Origin: Pyxicephalus adspersus
Taxonomy: Eukaryota > Chordata > Amphibia > Anura > Pyxicephalidae
Length of the DNA: 64,000 nt
Assembly (NCBI RefSeq): GCF_032062135.1
Contig: NC_092862.1
Coordinates: forward strand, 47,527,015 to 47,591,014
Direction of reading: 5' to 3'
Shown here piece by piece: positions 28,401 to 43,200 of the stretch; position 1 is the first letter of the stretch, and every line of letters begins with the position of its first letter. A program made the position numbers and the translations under genes. The notes beneath the pieces are model-generated. The model made no database searches. It was given only the letters and a program-made list of their open reading frames with translations, and was not told where the DNA came from.

Positions 28401-31191
28401 ATACACATCATACAGATCTAATAATAATCAGTTCTAAAGAATAAATGGATTCTAGCCATCCATTACAAATATATCCCAGCATCTATTTAGAAGACTGGAG
28501 CAATATTTTTTGAATCGCAGCTTATCAATTTACTGAAATCTCTGAATGCTTATTGATCTTTCTGTTACGCTTAGGCTGTTTTTATTATACATCTTTAATA
28601 CCACCAAATAAAACTCATAAAGCATCACCATGGGAAGCACTAAAGACAGACAAGATGCATAAAATATATAGGACACACAAGAAAAATAGAATGTGTGAAT
28701 AGATGAGACAATAGATATTCATTGTTGCAAGCTGACATTTTCTTCAATCACATGCAGGCTTCCAGTTAGGAGATGGAACAATGAAAAATAAAATATTACT
28801 TTTATCCTGTACTTTATAACCAAATTTCTTTAACAATATAGTGATTAAGATTTTTATTAGGTATAAATTAAAAATGAATATCATCAACTGAAAGTTTTAT
28901 TTTTATATGAAACATATCTTGCTAAATGTGTCTTAAATGTGTTATATTTAAAATGGTTTTGATGACATATTTTCAAATCACTTTAGCTGCAGAAAGTCAG
29001 AGAACTGAGAAGGCTGGTGGGTGAATTTAGGAACAAATGAAAAAAAAAATTGAAAAAGAAAAAATTGCTGCATATGGACACTAGGAGGCAGTGCAGGACC
29101 TCTCCAAATAACTTCCATGCAGCCTACTTTTCCAACAATACAATACTATATATATCTGATATTACACATTTCTATAAAAAAAAACAAAAACTGAATAGTG
29201 TAGCAAAAAAAATAAACAAAATTAAAAATGCAGCTAGTATACATAGCAATAAGTCCCCTTTTAAGTTAACAGATCTGTGGTTAGGGGCCAATTAATTAGG
29301 AAAGAATAATTCATTTCAACCAATTCTCCTCTCATTTGCCAAATTGCAGTAAACTGACAAGTAATTGGTTACATATTATGTATGGGCTACTTTCCTTGAC
29401 ATTATATTAAGGCTTTGCCAGTGAAGTGGTATCAACCTATTGTCCATCTTTAGAAAAAGCTGAGAGTGTAATTTTATCTTGGCATAACAATTTACTGATT
29501 TTGACTCAAATAAGAAAGCAGTTTATTGTGATAAAGAATAGAAAGGCAACTTTAGTAAAAGCAAATCAGTGATACATATGATAAAAATGTCAAAAGGATT
29601 TGATCTTTGGATTTGGGGAGGAAACATGTGAACTACCCTTACTTTTGGGCTGTGATGCACTTATCCACTGTACAGTTGAGCCCCCATATAGTCCCCGTTT
29701 GTCACTATGCAGAGTCATGTGTGCCAGGAATTCCCAACAGATCTCAGTAGGGCCCAAAAATCCAATATGCAGGCTGCACAGCAGTGCTCAGGAGCAGGAA
29801 AGGTGCCAAATTGTACAGCAGTCTGTCTGTGAATTACAGCCACCCAGGTAACAATTCAGTTCATCATGTACCTGTCCAGTTCCAATCAGATCTCTGTGGG
29901 ATTAGTCTTGAAAATCTAAAATAGCCATTTTAGAAACTTACGTGTACAGCCACCATCATGATATCCATAAAATCCATGGGCACAGATGTCACATTTAACT
30001 CCTGACACGCCATTAGCACATGGACACTGGCCGGAATCATCACACACTCCGGAGACTGAACCTGCTAAGCTGCAGTTACAAGGCATACAGCCAAGGCCAG
30101 TTGTCAAGCCATAGAACCCAGGCTGTGAATAAAAACATTGATTTTAACTTTATAGAGATCAAGGACATGGAAACAATTATAAAATGGTTATTGTAAAATA
30201 TTATAATAAGAACAGACATAAAGGTTACAAGGTAAATATATCATCAAATGTACCTTACAAACTATGCTGCCTATTAAACACCATAAAGAAATGTAATGTA
30301 GTTATTTGCATTGTTGGATATAGTAGGGAATTTAACCTCTGTTAGGTTCACATTGCTGTATATATCCTTATAGTAAAGATTAACATTTTTGTATTATCCC
30401 AGAGACTGGCAAAAGGTGGAAGGTTAGAATTACAATTGTCAGCAAAACAGGACTGGAGAAAAAATATCCCAATGACTGATGTCAAGTATAAACATGGAGT
30501 TTGTCATCACTTCTTGTTGTATCTCCTGGGACAATAAATAATGAGGACAAAAATTGCAACCAAACCTGCCAAAAGATCTAACCCTTTATTATTATCCAGT
30601 ATTTATATGGCACCAAAGTATTACGCAACACTTTATAAAATTCATAGTCCTGTCACTAGTCGTCCCTCAAAGGGGGCCTAAAATATACTGTGTCTACCAG
30701 AGTCACATGTCATTAATACAGTCCAAGGTCAATTTTGGTGGAAAGCCAATTAACCCAACTGCATGTTTTTTTTTGGGAATGTGGGAGGAAACCGGAGTAC
30801 CCAGGGAAAACATGCAAACTCCGAGATTCGAACCTGAGACCTAGAGCTGCAAAGATTACTAACCTCTGAGCCACCGTGTTGCTCAACCCTTCCTCACTCT
30901 ATCCAAAAATAACACCACTGGCCGGTATTGAGGTCAATGGCCAAAATATACACCCAACACTTTTTTTCCCTTCTCTCCAACTATTGTTTATTTATATACA
31001 CAGTGCAGTACATTTGAAACACACTCAGGTCATGTGCCAAGAATGAAGTCTGGTGCTGTGACAATGTACCTCTACCTCTCACAAGCACAGGAAGTACACC
31101 ATAGGAATCACTGGCCACCAGCTGCAGTTGCAGAATAGATATGAATTCAGTGGCACTGTTGACTGTGGAGATGTCAGCAAATGCAAAAAAG

Positions 31192-31222
<31 letters not shown>

Positions 31223-34200
31223 CGTAAAACATATGCATTTGAAATATAACCATTTTTAAAAAGTTTTGAGACCAAACATATTAAAGAAATTAGAAAAGAA
31301 ATTACAACACACTACATTGAAGCAAAGTAAAGTTTAACACATTATTATTACATTTTAAAAAATGTTTTTCATATTATGCTAACACATAATATTACAAATG
31401 ATGCACACCTCTGTTACCTGTGCTTGGTAAAGTGGAACTAGATTTCAGTATACTTGCCTCCCCTCCAGTGATGTGAGCTGCCTTTCTAGTTTGCCATCCT
31501 TGACCGGCCTGCCTGGGATGACTTAATTCTCAGCCATGGTCCCGGGAGATAATTTATCTTGCCACAAAGGCATGCCTAGAATGTACACTGAGCTGGACAA
31601 ATATTGCTGGCAGACAGGTAAGACACTTTTATTGCATTGTGAACATACAGAGTCCATTCTCCAATAATAGGTTTTCAGCCAGCAATGTTCCTTTTGAAAA
31701 CTACAGCTCCAGTGTGTATTTTGTATATATGAAAACTCAAATTCACAATATTTCATGTCTACCTAACTCACAAAAATAAAATCACTTTTTACTTGATTTT
31801 TTTTTATTCCTGAACATAATCAAAACAGTACAAAAATACAGAAAACAGAAACACAGAAAACATTCTGTTTAAATCTCCGTATAAACTTTCATTTCTTACC
31901 TCACACTGATCACATTTTTCACCAAAGACGTGTGGTTTACAGTCACACAATCCAGTGACATGGTGGCAAATTGAGGAGATGGAGCTATTTGGGTGGCATT
32001 CGCATGCTTAAAAAAAGATAAAAATGCCATTGGTTCCATTGTTTAAAACACCATTAAATATATACATCTGATTTCATTAATAACCACCCTTCTCTTGCTA
32101 CAAATGGACATGTTTTTTCATTAGGATTATTAGTTGTCTGCCTACAGGTGACAGAAGCAGAGAAAATACTTTTCTTGCTATGATCATTGACTGCACATTT
32201 TTGCCATCTGTAAAAAAACAGTCATCATGTAAACTTATTTACCCAAAATTATAATGTTCTATGCCAGGTGAGTACCAACAGACGGGCCACAGTAATGGAA
32301 ATTCAACCGTTTGTAACACCTATCTTGGCAGTTTTTTGCCAGTGTGATTGCTGTGGTTTACCACTATCAGCTTGTCCTCAGCTCTCCCCCGTCATTTTTT
32401 GTATAGGTGTTTGATTATAGTTTGTTTTTAGATACTTAATGCAGTGCACTAATGTGGTCTGGTGTTCAAACCACTACACCATACACTTCCCACCTCTTCA
32501 GCCTACACCTGCAAATACTTGGCAAAAGCTTTATTGCTGCAGCTCTATTTTCCTAAATACCTGACAGTAAATAAAATTTACAAACCAAAATGTATTTTTT
32601 ATGAAGAATGGCCTTAACAAGCAGTCTCGGAGAGTACAACATTTCCCAGGACTTTGTAATGGATCTTTTCTAGGCTAATTATACTAACACAGAAATGTTG
32701 TGTGTGACTTAAGATAATTTTGGGCAGCCTGGAGTTCATCTCTTTGGTTAGAAATCCAAAAATGGTCAACTGTGTCAAATCTTACCAGTACAGTTTTTCA
32801 TAAAAATAGCATCTCCATGGAAGCCATCAGCGCATCTTTCACAATGGCGCCCAGATGTGTTTCCAATACATTTTAGACACTCTCCTGTCACTGAATCACA
32901 ATGACCATCTTCAAAGGGGTCTATATTGCCATTACAATCACAAGGGACACAGGACCCTCCAAGCACTGTTGGGTTTCCATAATATCCATTGGCACACCTG
33001 AAACACAGAATGGATTATCTAAGGGTGATATTACGTCTGACCTTTCATTAATGTCGCTAAAATAAAAGAGTGTTGTTAGGTCATTATCTGTGCCATGCAT
33101 TTAAAAAGCACAAATTGCTAAGCAGTAAATATATATATTTATATTATAAAATATATTTATATTATATTAAATATAAAATACTTACCGTATTTTTTGCCAT
33201 ATAAGACGCACTTTTTCTTCCCCAAAACTGGGGGGGAAAAGTTAGTGCGTCCTATACGACAAATGTGTTAAAAAAAATAATTAAAATATTATACTCACCC
33301 GATACCCGATCCTGCGTGTGTCTCTGGCTGCAGCGTGTCTCTCTTCTCTCCTCTGCCAGCATCGTGTTTTCTCCTGTCTGTAAAGCAAAGCGAAAGAAGC
33401 CGGCACAGCGCCACCTGCTGTTCCCTGTCCTAACTGCCGTACAATAGAAAAAAAGCACAGAGTGATCAGAAGGGGAGTTTGAATGACACAGAGTGATCAG
33501 AAAGGGAATTTGAAAGGTACAGAGTGATCAGAAAGGGAATTTGAATGGCACATGAGTGATCAGAAGGGGAATACCGGTATGAATAGCACATGAGTGATCA
33601 GAAGGGGAATAATCTTTCAGAATCTTTTTTTCTAGATTTTCCTCCTTTAAAATTGGGTGCGTCTTATATTCCGTCTTTATACGCTCATACATATATGCGT
33701 CTTATACGGCGAAAAATACGGTATTTTATCAGTAAAACATGTAAGACCAAAGACCCAAAATATTGCAAAATAGCAAGATTAAAATTTGTCATTGGACCTG
33801 TAGGCATATGTAAAACCTTTTGGAATATTATACTGTGGTATAATAAATGATAACGTTTTTTGGCCACAAAAAAAGTGGACATGGTTGAATATTTCAGGAA
33901 ACGAACCTCTAGGAAAATCGAGAATCTTGGTGGAAATGTTAAGTTTTTGGGTTGCTTTACTTCTTTAGTGCCTGGACAGCTTGCAATTATAATATCACCT
34001 TTATATACAACATATCAAGAGCGGGCGATAAGAAGACAAGACTATATTTTTTTAAGTTGAAGTTGAATCAGAAATTAATCTTCCAGTGCAACCATGATTT
34101 GAAGCACACTACAAAATGAAACCAATGTATAACAAATGGAGGATTGTAGACCTAATTTTTAAGACTTTGAATCCATTGAAATGTTGTAGGAGTATTTAAA

Positions 34201-37200
34201 GTGGATAGTTCATATTAAGAAACCCATAAACATTTTGACACTAAAGCAACATAGTCAAAGTATACAATTTAATATGTTTTGCTCTTTCTTCCATTCTCTA
34301 TTGTTCTCCTCTTATTCATTTGACCCCTGTCACCAGGATGAGATGTGTGGGGAAATCTCCATGTCACAAGCATAGAATAGTACCTGACAAGAGTTATAAC
34401 CGATTGCATGCTATGCAAAACTGGAGTTGAGCTTTAGTCATGCTTAAAGCAGAAGTAAACCCAAAACAAACAAATTCTGCTTACTTTTGATCCCGCAGAT
34501 CAGTCTATACGTCGGGAAGTTTCTTCCATCGGGTCCCGCGTCGTCCTGGTATCCCTTTTTGGCCTGGCACAGAGGGAGCGCCAGGCGCCGCCATCTTCTC
34601 CTCTCTTCTTCTGTGTTCTTCTACCTACGTCACCCAATCTCGCACTGCGCAGGCGCACGATCGTGTGACGTAGATGGGAAAAAACTTGCCAATCTCACTG
34701 CACATGTGTGAAATCAACAATTTTTTTCCTATTGATGAGCAGCAGCCGAGAGCCCGGGATGCGTGACGTAGGTATCCCGGGAGGCTCTGCACTCCTATTC
34801 ATTCTTTATCGCCAAGTTGGGCTCTGCTGCACCTTTTTTTTTTTTTTTTTTAAAAAGGGTGGTTCCACTTTTTTTTTTTTTTTTTTTAAAAAAGGGTGTT
34901 CCACAAAAAACACTAACAAACAACATTTTTACTTTAAGTAAAAGGGTTGTCTAGTTTAGGTACTCTTTAAATCTATAATTCACTGAACAAAATTGTGCTG
35001 TGGCTTTATTAAGCTGCTGTCATAAACAGAAATTGTAAAATTCTTAAACCAAATTCTCACTTCTTTTTTTGTAGAACAACAAACACCTGTGAACTTTATA
35101 GAATGACGAATTGCTAGTCATGACATTAATACAATAGATATTTTTCTCTTCAGTACAGGCCAGTGTTAATAAACAAGATTTCCAATGCATTGCTTTAATT
35201 ACTAATCCCTTGGACACACTCTCTTTCATTGCCTGGTTTTAAACTAGTAATCAAACCTCCATATTTGCATGTGTCAGCAATTAAATGGTTGGGTTGGAGA
35301 CATCAGTGCTAATAGGTACAGCACAAATCTGTAAGAAACTTCAAGGGCTTTTCAGGACAAATGTAAAGTAGTGAGCTAATTCTGAACCATTCATTACCTC
35401 CCCATTTCAAATCAGGAACTGTAATTTCAGAGTTCATCTCTATCTTCACCTGCAAATAAAACCTGAGTGCACCCTGAGCCTTTAGCCATAATGGCCCTCT
35501 GTAAGCTTCATTCCTCTTCTGAACAAATGTAAACAGTAAGAGAATGAAGTCTTTTCATAAAACAATGTGTGAGGGAGCGAGGCACCTTGATGATGAGTAA
35601 CCTTCATAAAAACTTGAGATTAGGCAATAAAATAAAAAAGCACAATAATGATTCCACCAATTTCATACAAAAGTTGGGTACAAAATATTGCTGAGGAATC
35701 CTCAACAAACTAGACCTAAGAGTGGGCCAAGAGGCATGGATTCCTGAATGTGCTTGCAGATGACTGCAGTAGTGTACAGGGTTGGTACATTATTCAGTAC
35801 AATGATTAAGGGAGCATGCAGGGCAGCATGACAACAGAAAACCAGCAAGCACTTCAACCAGGAGAGCAGGTAGTTAGAAAAATGACTATGTAGTTAAGAC
35901 TTGATGTTTCGTTGTATTGATGGATCTTCCCTTATAGAATATAAGTATTAGTATGAAAAATACCATACTAATACTATTCAGTGTTTGGATGGCCAATTTA
36001 AGCATGCATTGTTATTATTAATAATATTTCTGCAGTTCAGGCATGGCTTAATTAGGCTTTCCTATTTTCTTAGAAATGGTATTTTATGTACTTGGATTTT
36101 GCAATGACCCAAATAAATCCAATTAAAAAAATGGTGAGTATATACTTACTTTTCACACCGTGGTCCAGTATAACCAGGTGCACACTGGTCACATATCATC
36201 TCATCTTCTTCAGACAAATAACAAGTAGGACTAAAACTGGAAGGACAAAAAATATATATAAATATAGTAAAAATAACAAAATATTGATGCTAGGGGGCTA
36301 TTTAATAAAGCAGTGAAATAGCTCCATAAACAAAAAAAACTGACTCAGCAAATTTATAAAACTCAATAATGTACTTTACAAGCTCAGCTCTGCAATACTT
36401 TCAAGACATTGAAGCTGGCACAGTGCATTGAAAATATATGACAATACAAAGGATGAAATGAATTAACAAAAATCCCTGACATGCTGAGTATGAAAAAGGA
36501 TCTCACTTGTTGGAAGGTGCGGTTAAAGGACAAGCACAGAGCTGACAGTCCTCAGGTGTTCCTGCAGTTGGGTCTCCATAGAAGCCTGGAAGGCACTGGC
36601 CACAGTAGGGACCTGTAGTATTGTGCTGACAGCCCTAAGGTTAACATACATACAATAATCACATAACAGTTTCATTTCAGAATATGGTTGTAATATATAA
36701 GAAGGACACAGCTAATAAAAAGAAGACAACTAACTTACATAACAAGCACCATAAATATCACAATCGGTTGCATGGCCGTTGCATTCACATGGCTGACAAA
36801 TTCCACCAAAGAGGGTTCCTCCAACTCTGTAGTAACCAGGTATGCAAGACTGGAAAAAAAATGTAGAATCCTGAAACCCAGTTTCCAATACCTATGATAC
36901 CTAGGTTAATTTGGTTAGATGCTGATTTTCCTGGGGTCTGTGTGGAAAAGCTATTATGACTGCTGAGTACCTTGTTTTCCGGCTTATGTGTTTCACCCTA
37001 TATATGTGTTACCCTATATGTGTTCACCAGACCCAAGGGATATATACTATACATGAAATCAACACTTTCCTTAGAACACCAACACTTTTTTTCCTCTTCC
37101 ACTACTGGCAGAAGGGGGAACAGCTTTAATTGAAATACTTGGCACCAGAAAGAAAGCTCCTTTAACATGTAAGATAGGGCTTTATGAACCATACAAGTAC

Positions 37201-40200
37201 AATTATCCCATGAGCCAGAAGAAAGAGATATTAGGTGTAGGTGTTAGGAAGGTCATGTTTAGAATGCAACATGGTGCATTGACATGAACACCTGTACAAA
37301 TGTAGGACAGTGCACAACCACAAGCACAGGTTTCTGCAAGTCGTCCATGTATGTGTGAAGGTTTCATAGGGTATGCATGTAATCTGGAGAGTTCATTCTT
37401 GTTGTAGTGCCAAATGAGTGAGCCCTCTGCTTGGGCTCAAAGCTAACTTTATTTATATCTGGAATCTGTGACCCAATTTTGATTTGATCAGTTTTTGCAA
37501 ACACACTTTGACTATGGCCCTTACTGAGCATACATTCTGTTATTCAATCTGTACCTGATCTGGCTGCCATTACCAACCCTGACCTAAGCATTTGCTTGCC
37601 TAGACATATCTTGCTTCATCTGGCAGCACTTTCAAATACACTAAGCTGGTGGTATGGAGACCATCCTTACCACATCATGTTCCTCTACATGACCATAGCA
37701 AACCTTGTGTGCCTATGATGGAAATTGGGGGCTTAGTTAAACTGCTTCTTGGTTGGGAAAGATGTTAAGTGCAACAAAAAAACCTTCCCAGTTGGTGAAA
37801 AGTGAATCATAGAAAACTTACAATCTATCTATGCTTGCAGAATAAGCCCATAACACTAAGGATGATTTTATTTGATGCATGTGCATTGTGCATGTGCTGT
37901 GCAGTGTAAGCAAAAGAAACAAAAAGCCACCAGAAGCAGGTGCATGTCTCTACTGCCAAAAACCTCTATATCCTGGCACTTTTTTGAATTTTGAGTTTAC
38001 TGCTACTTTAAATTACTTATATATATATATGTGTGTGTGTGTGTTTGTATCAGATTTGTTTTTCATTGACAGAAATAAATGTAAAGAAAACTTCAATGAG
38101 CAGTCTAGGTTAGCTCATTACCTCACATGACGTGCCAGCATATCCAGGAGGACATTCACAGTTTTCCACTTGCACAGCTGGCAGGAGATCAATCACATTA
38201 GGTGTAGCGGTATCAAGTGTTACTGAGCTTAACCTAGAAACAGGAAAATTATTTAGAATGTTGATTTGAAATATTTATAATTCATCATTACTTTATACAA
38301 ACACAACACTCAGCTAAATAGCCTGTTTATGTACCTATATCTAATAAATTTTAAAATAATGTTATTTCGGGCTACAATATAAAACGTCAATACAATTTAA
38401 AAATATATATACTTTTTGTCATCAGACTGCAATGCTGTAACATTGTAACAAATCACAAGGGTGCTAATCTGTTTCAGACAATTGTGAGCTGAACCAAGAA
38501 CTGCTCCTGTCCAGTGATTACCATGATTGTGTTATCTCTGAGCCAGTAGCTCCAAGGTCTCCAAGTCCAATGTATATCATGACTCAATATGATACCAGTA
38601 CAAACTGAAACAGATGTAGGAAGCAATACAAATCTGACAATGGTTCTAGCCTTTCCCTATTCTACTAAGTAAAAATATCTATTATTAATTTTTTTTGCCT
38701 TGAATACACTCTTAAAAACAGTTACCGTCTTAGCATTACTCTAGAACACCCAAAATGTAAAATCTTTGCTTTGGTTGCTCAATGTGTATTTATAAAACTA
38801 ATATTTTCTATTACACATAAAATGCTATATATAAACCTTTTAATGGAATATCAGAATAAAATACATAAACCTAATAAATAAACATAACAAAGTTGAACCA
38901 ACACCATAACATTTTATGTTTTATAAATACATCTTCTAGCAATTCCTAATACTTCTTCACGAATGCATTTGTTTCTACCTGCTGACTGCATTTTTGGCGT
39001 TGTTATAGGTAGCTCTTATCCACAAGCGATTAATATTAGCCAGAACAGTCATCAGCCTATCTCGATCCACAGGTCTCTTTGTGTAGTAGTCCACAAAGTT
39101 TTCGGGAAGCAGTTTTACTTCGGCTGTGTATTCTTCATATGGCTGCAGGAGTAAACCTTCAGTCTTTGTGCCTATGGTGATGCCACTTCCCTGAAAAAGA
39201 AATTGTCAGGTGTATAAGCCACTTTAAGACATGCAGTAATATAGGGACAGTGTAGCATCTCATCTTCTGTCTTTGTATTTTTCAATTAGTCCAAATAACA
39301 CTCATGGAGAACTTGTTGCATTGTTGTCCCTAATACAGTTTTGGAAAACTAGGGGTCAAAAAAGTTCACACTGCCTGCTCTGATGTCACACTTTCACATA
39401 GAAAATCTCAGTTTAGTTCTAGGAACACTGGCATGTAACCATGACCATATAAAAATGACATCTGGACCACTGGCAGACATGTTAAAAATGTGTTTTTAAC
39501 ACCTTGAGATGTATGTGGCCCCTCTTGTCCATCTCTGAAGCCTTCAATCTCACTGTTCCCCAGTTGTCCCACTTTTTTGCACTTGGTAAATTTCAATTTT
39601 TTACTATAATGGTTTGTTCTAAAGTGCCATAAACATTTTTTTTCTGGAATTAAGTATGTGTAGTAGACATTTTGCATCCTCCTATCAGTCCCCTCAATTC
39701 AACCTACTGTTTTTTTCTGAATTTGGCATGCATTTGGTTACAGAATGGCATGCATACTGTATATAGTAAAATCCAGAAACCTCCCACAATTACGGTTTCC
39801 AACTAGTAAGATTTCCCTTTCTTAAATACTACACAAGTGCTTTGTACATTTGTACTGTGTTGTACAATACCTCTTGTATTGTCAAACAAAAGGCCAAAGA
39901 CTATTTGCCACATCAGAATGATACCCCGGCTAACAAGTAGCCCTGCTAACAAATTTTTCAGCGAACAAATTATTTTTGTACTGTTTAAGAGCTAACGAAT
40001 ATGGACTTGGCTAACAAATGTGGAAAAAAAAGCTGAAACAGGGTATCCCTGCTGCTTGTGTGTAGGATGGAGGCTGGAGGGGGGCGGTTTGCATGATTTG
40101 CAGGAGAAATCTTTTGCTAAACACAGCTGAGGTTGTGGGTGATCTTAGGGGGGTGAGCTCTTCTTTAACATCTTGTAACTCTTTAATGACCAAGACAAAC

Positions 40201-43200
40201 TCTGCAGGTTTTTCTTTTTGCATATCAAAGCACAGCTTGCTTCAGAAGTTAATAAATGTCTAGGCTCCATAAAGTTTTTTTTTTGCTTTGTGATTAACTC
40301 ACACTGAGGATTTTTTACAGTAACTGACACCACGCTGCCTAAGATTATGTTGAGACTGTTTTAATTGGGAGGCTGTTCATCTCAGCCCTTGGTGAGCTTA
40401 TAACCTTTTATGTTGTGCTTTTTACTATTTTTATAAAACTTATGTGGGCAGCATCCAGAACAAAATAAATGATTTTCTATAGAAACCTATGTGAAATCAT
40501 GTTTCGGCTAACAAATTTGATTCTGGAACAAATTATCTTTGTTAGCCGAGGTATCACTGTATAGGCATTTTCTATTTCTGGAAATTAACCTTGAATTTTT
40601 CATCCAAAAGGTAATTCCAAAAATGAAAAAAATTCCAAGGTCTTCCCTGCTTAGCATTATTAGAAATATTCCACTGTTTCTAGAAAACATTGGTTTTAAA
40701 GTAAATTAAACAAAACACCAAATTTGGCCAGGGGTATTTACCCTTATCTCCTTAGTCTTAAAAACGGCAACATAATACTCCAGAATATGCACTATTTAGT
40801 GGAATTTTCCTGTCCCTTCCAATACCTGCCAAGAAATTGGCCAAGTAAATTTTTTGGCAGTGCGAATAACCCTAGCTAAGGCCTGGAAATCCCTAGCTAA
40901 GTGGTTCATGGAAAAGCTGGTTGTCACTCTGCACTTTGTTCAGAATTTTCCCTTGTGACATATTTTACTTTCATGTTATGTCAATGCATTGTTGTATCTT
41001 TCTGTACTTTCCTACCTTTTCTTTCAACTAATAAAAACATTGAAATATAGGATAGACCCCAGATATAATAACTACCTGTATAACAAGGTCCACATTAGAA
41101 ACCAGTTCCCCATCTAAGCTTTCCACAGGAATATCATAGGACACTGTATAACGCAAGACTCCACCATAAGACGTTAGCTGTAATAAAAAAACAATTATTA
41201 AAGACAAGAAAATATATTAGGATAAAAAAAAACTTTTACAAAATATATTTCTTCTGTAGTGAAAATCGTCCTATTTAAATGAATAATTGTAGTATAGTTG
41301 CTATGGCTAAAGTTACACACTTGTCCTTCTGTATGAAACTTATCTGATTTTTCAATCCAAGGGACTGCTCCAGCTATGGTCACACATATATGCTACTAAT
41401 GTCTGGACATCCTGGATCACATTATCATCCTATCAGAAATGTAATGGGTATTCAAGATGGTGAGATATAGCACAGTCTCCTACCATCATTCTTGACCCCA
41501 CCTGGTAGACTTCATAAGAGATTATGAAATAGACAACATATAGCACTGTAAAGCATTTTTAAGCATCAGCAGAAATATTTTCTTAAAAAAATAAAATACT
41601 ACAGGTGTCATACTTTATTTCCAAGGTAAGAAGATGGAGCCTCCCAGTAATATATGGAATGCAGGGTCTTTCTGGCCTCAGAGCTGTTGATGCTTATTTG
41701 ATGAGGACCATCAAACAGGTCTTGTTGTGGGAAAATTCTCTCAGATCCATGCAAATCACTGACATGCCAGCCATGGATATCAGACATCTGCAACAAAAAA
41801 GAAAGGATGAATATTAAAAGAAAAATATTGTCCATTCAATAGATTGCCAAGCATTTTATAGCCCAACTCTAAATTGGAAATAGCTGAGAAGTGTTAAAAC
41901 ATCTGTTGAGTTTTGTATCGATATTCCATCACTAGGATTTCTCTTCATTGTTTGTCTATTGGATCAAATGGATCAAGTAGTGAAGGTAAACAAATAAAGC
42001 AATAAAAACTATTTTGTTACTAGAGGTGTGTGTGTCTGTCTCTCAAACTACAACTACATGAATGTCAAATCCACTTATAATTTCATGCACAAATTCAGAT
42101 GGACATCACTGGAAGAATCAAAAGGGTTTTTTTGAATTTGCAGGTGAACTAAGAAAAAAAGTGCAGATGTTCTTATAAATATTTGCTGCTGTAATAATTT
42201 TTAGTACTACTACCTTAGCAATTTCTACTTTTATTAATAGCAGAACTGCTCCAAAATTCTTTTCAAGCTTAGATTTAGAACATCTAACCACTTAACTTAG
42301 CTTAAAATTGGAGACCAGTTAGGTTTTTCAAATGTTTATTTAATATTTAATTAAACATTTAAAACAAATTTTAGGGTTAATGTTCTAAAGCAGGGGTGCC
42401 CACACTTTTTTGCCTTGCAAGCTACTTTTAAAAAAAAACAGGTCAAAATGATCTACCATCAAAAAAAACTTTATAAAACTTTATAAAACTTTTTAAAACT
42501 TAATAACTCCTGTGCGCAGTAGAGTTTATTTTGAAAGGTAGGGCTCTGCAATCTACCCACTTGTTGGGCACACCTGTTCTAAAGGTTTCATTACTACAAT
42601 GGAAAACAAACAGTCTGTTTAATGTATATATGTCTTCATAAGTCAGTTTATCACAAGAACTGGTGATATAGTTATACCTGAGTAGTGTGCCAAAAAAGTT
42701 CATCACAGACACCAGAAACACCAAAACAGAAGCATTCAGTGCAGCCCTCTGGGTTCCTCTCTTGTAGGTTGTAGAATCCAGGCTTACACCTGTCACAGTT
42801 CTCCCCTTCTACATGTTCCTGAGAAACAGAGAGATGCATACATGTCATAAACCATTAATATCTACACATGTGATCATTTTATCATCCTATTAGATTCTAT
42901 TTGGTCAACAAAGACATCCTATATCTGCTTAGATTTTGAAGTTATACTCTATTGCTCATTCTCTGGACCTTGTCTTCAATGCTCTGCTCAACAATTCAGC
43001 AACTCCAGGAACAACTAAATCTCCCAAATGCAGCCAGCAGTGCCCTGCTACCCATGACATCAAGTAAGCATGTGTACCTCAATAACCAAGTCAAATGCAG
43101 GAAAATAAGGATGGTTAGAATAAACACGTGTGTACCTTACTTCATTACACTTCAAACTAATAATAAATCAGGCCCATTTCTACTCCACCAGACTTTATAT

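Larger units (their letters stand above)
36850..39919. other. Introns 15, 14 and the start of 13
   Basis: Apart from exons 14-15 and a family B fragment at 37930-38011, nothing is recognised. Confidence 0.65.

Noticed and set aside
30821..30840. Possible tRNA gene, from the GGTTCGAATC string
   Set aside because: No cloverleaf could be drawn around it; it is the B-box-like part of a SINE-derived repeat.
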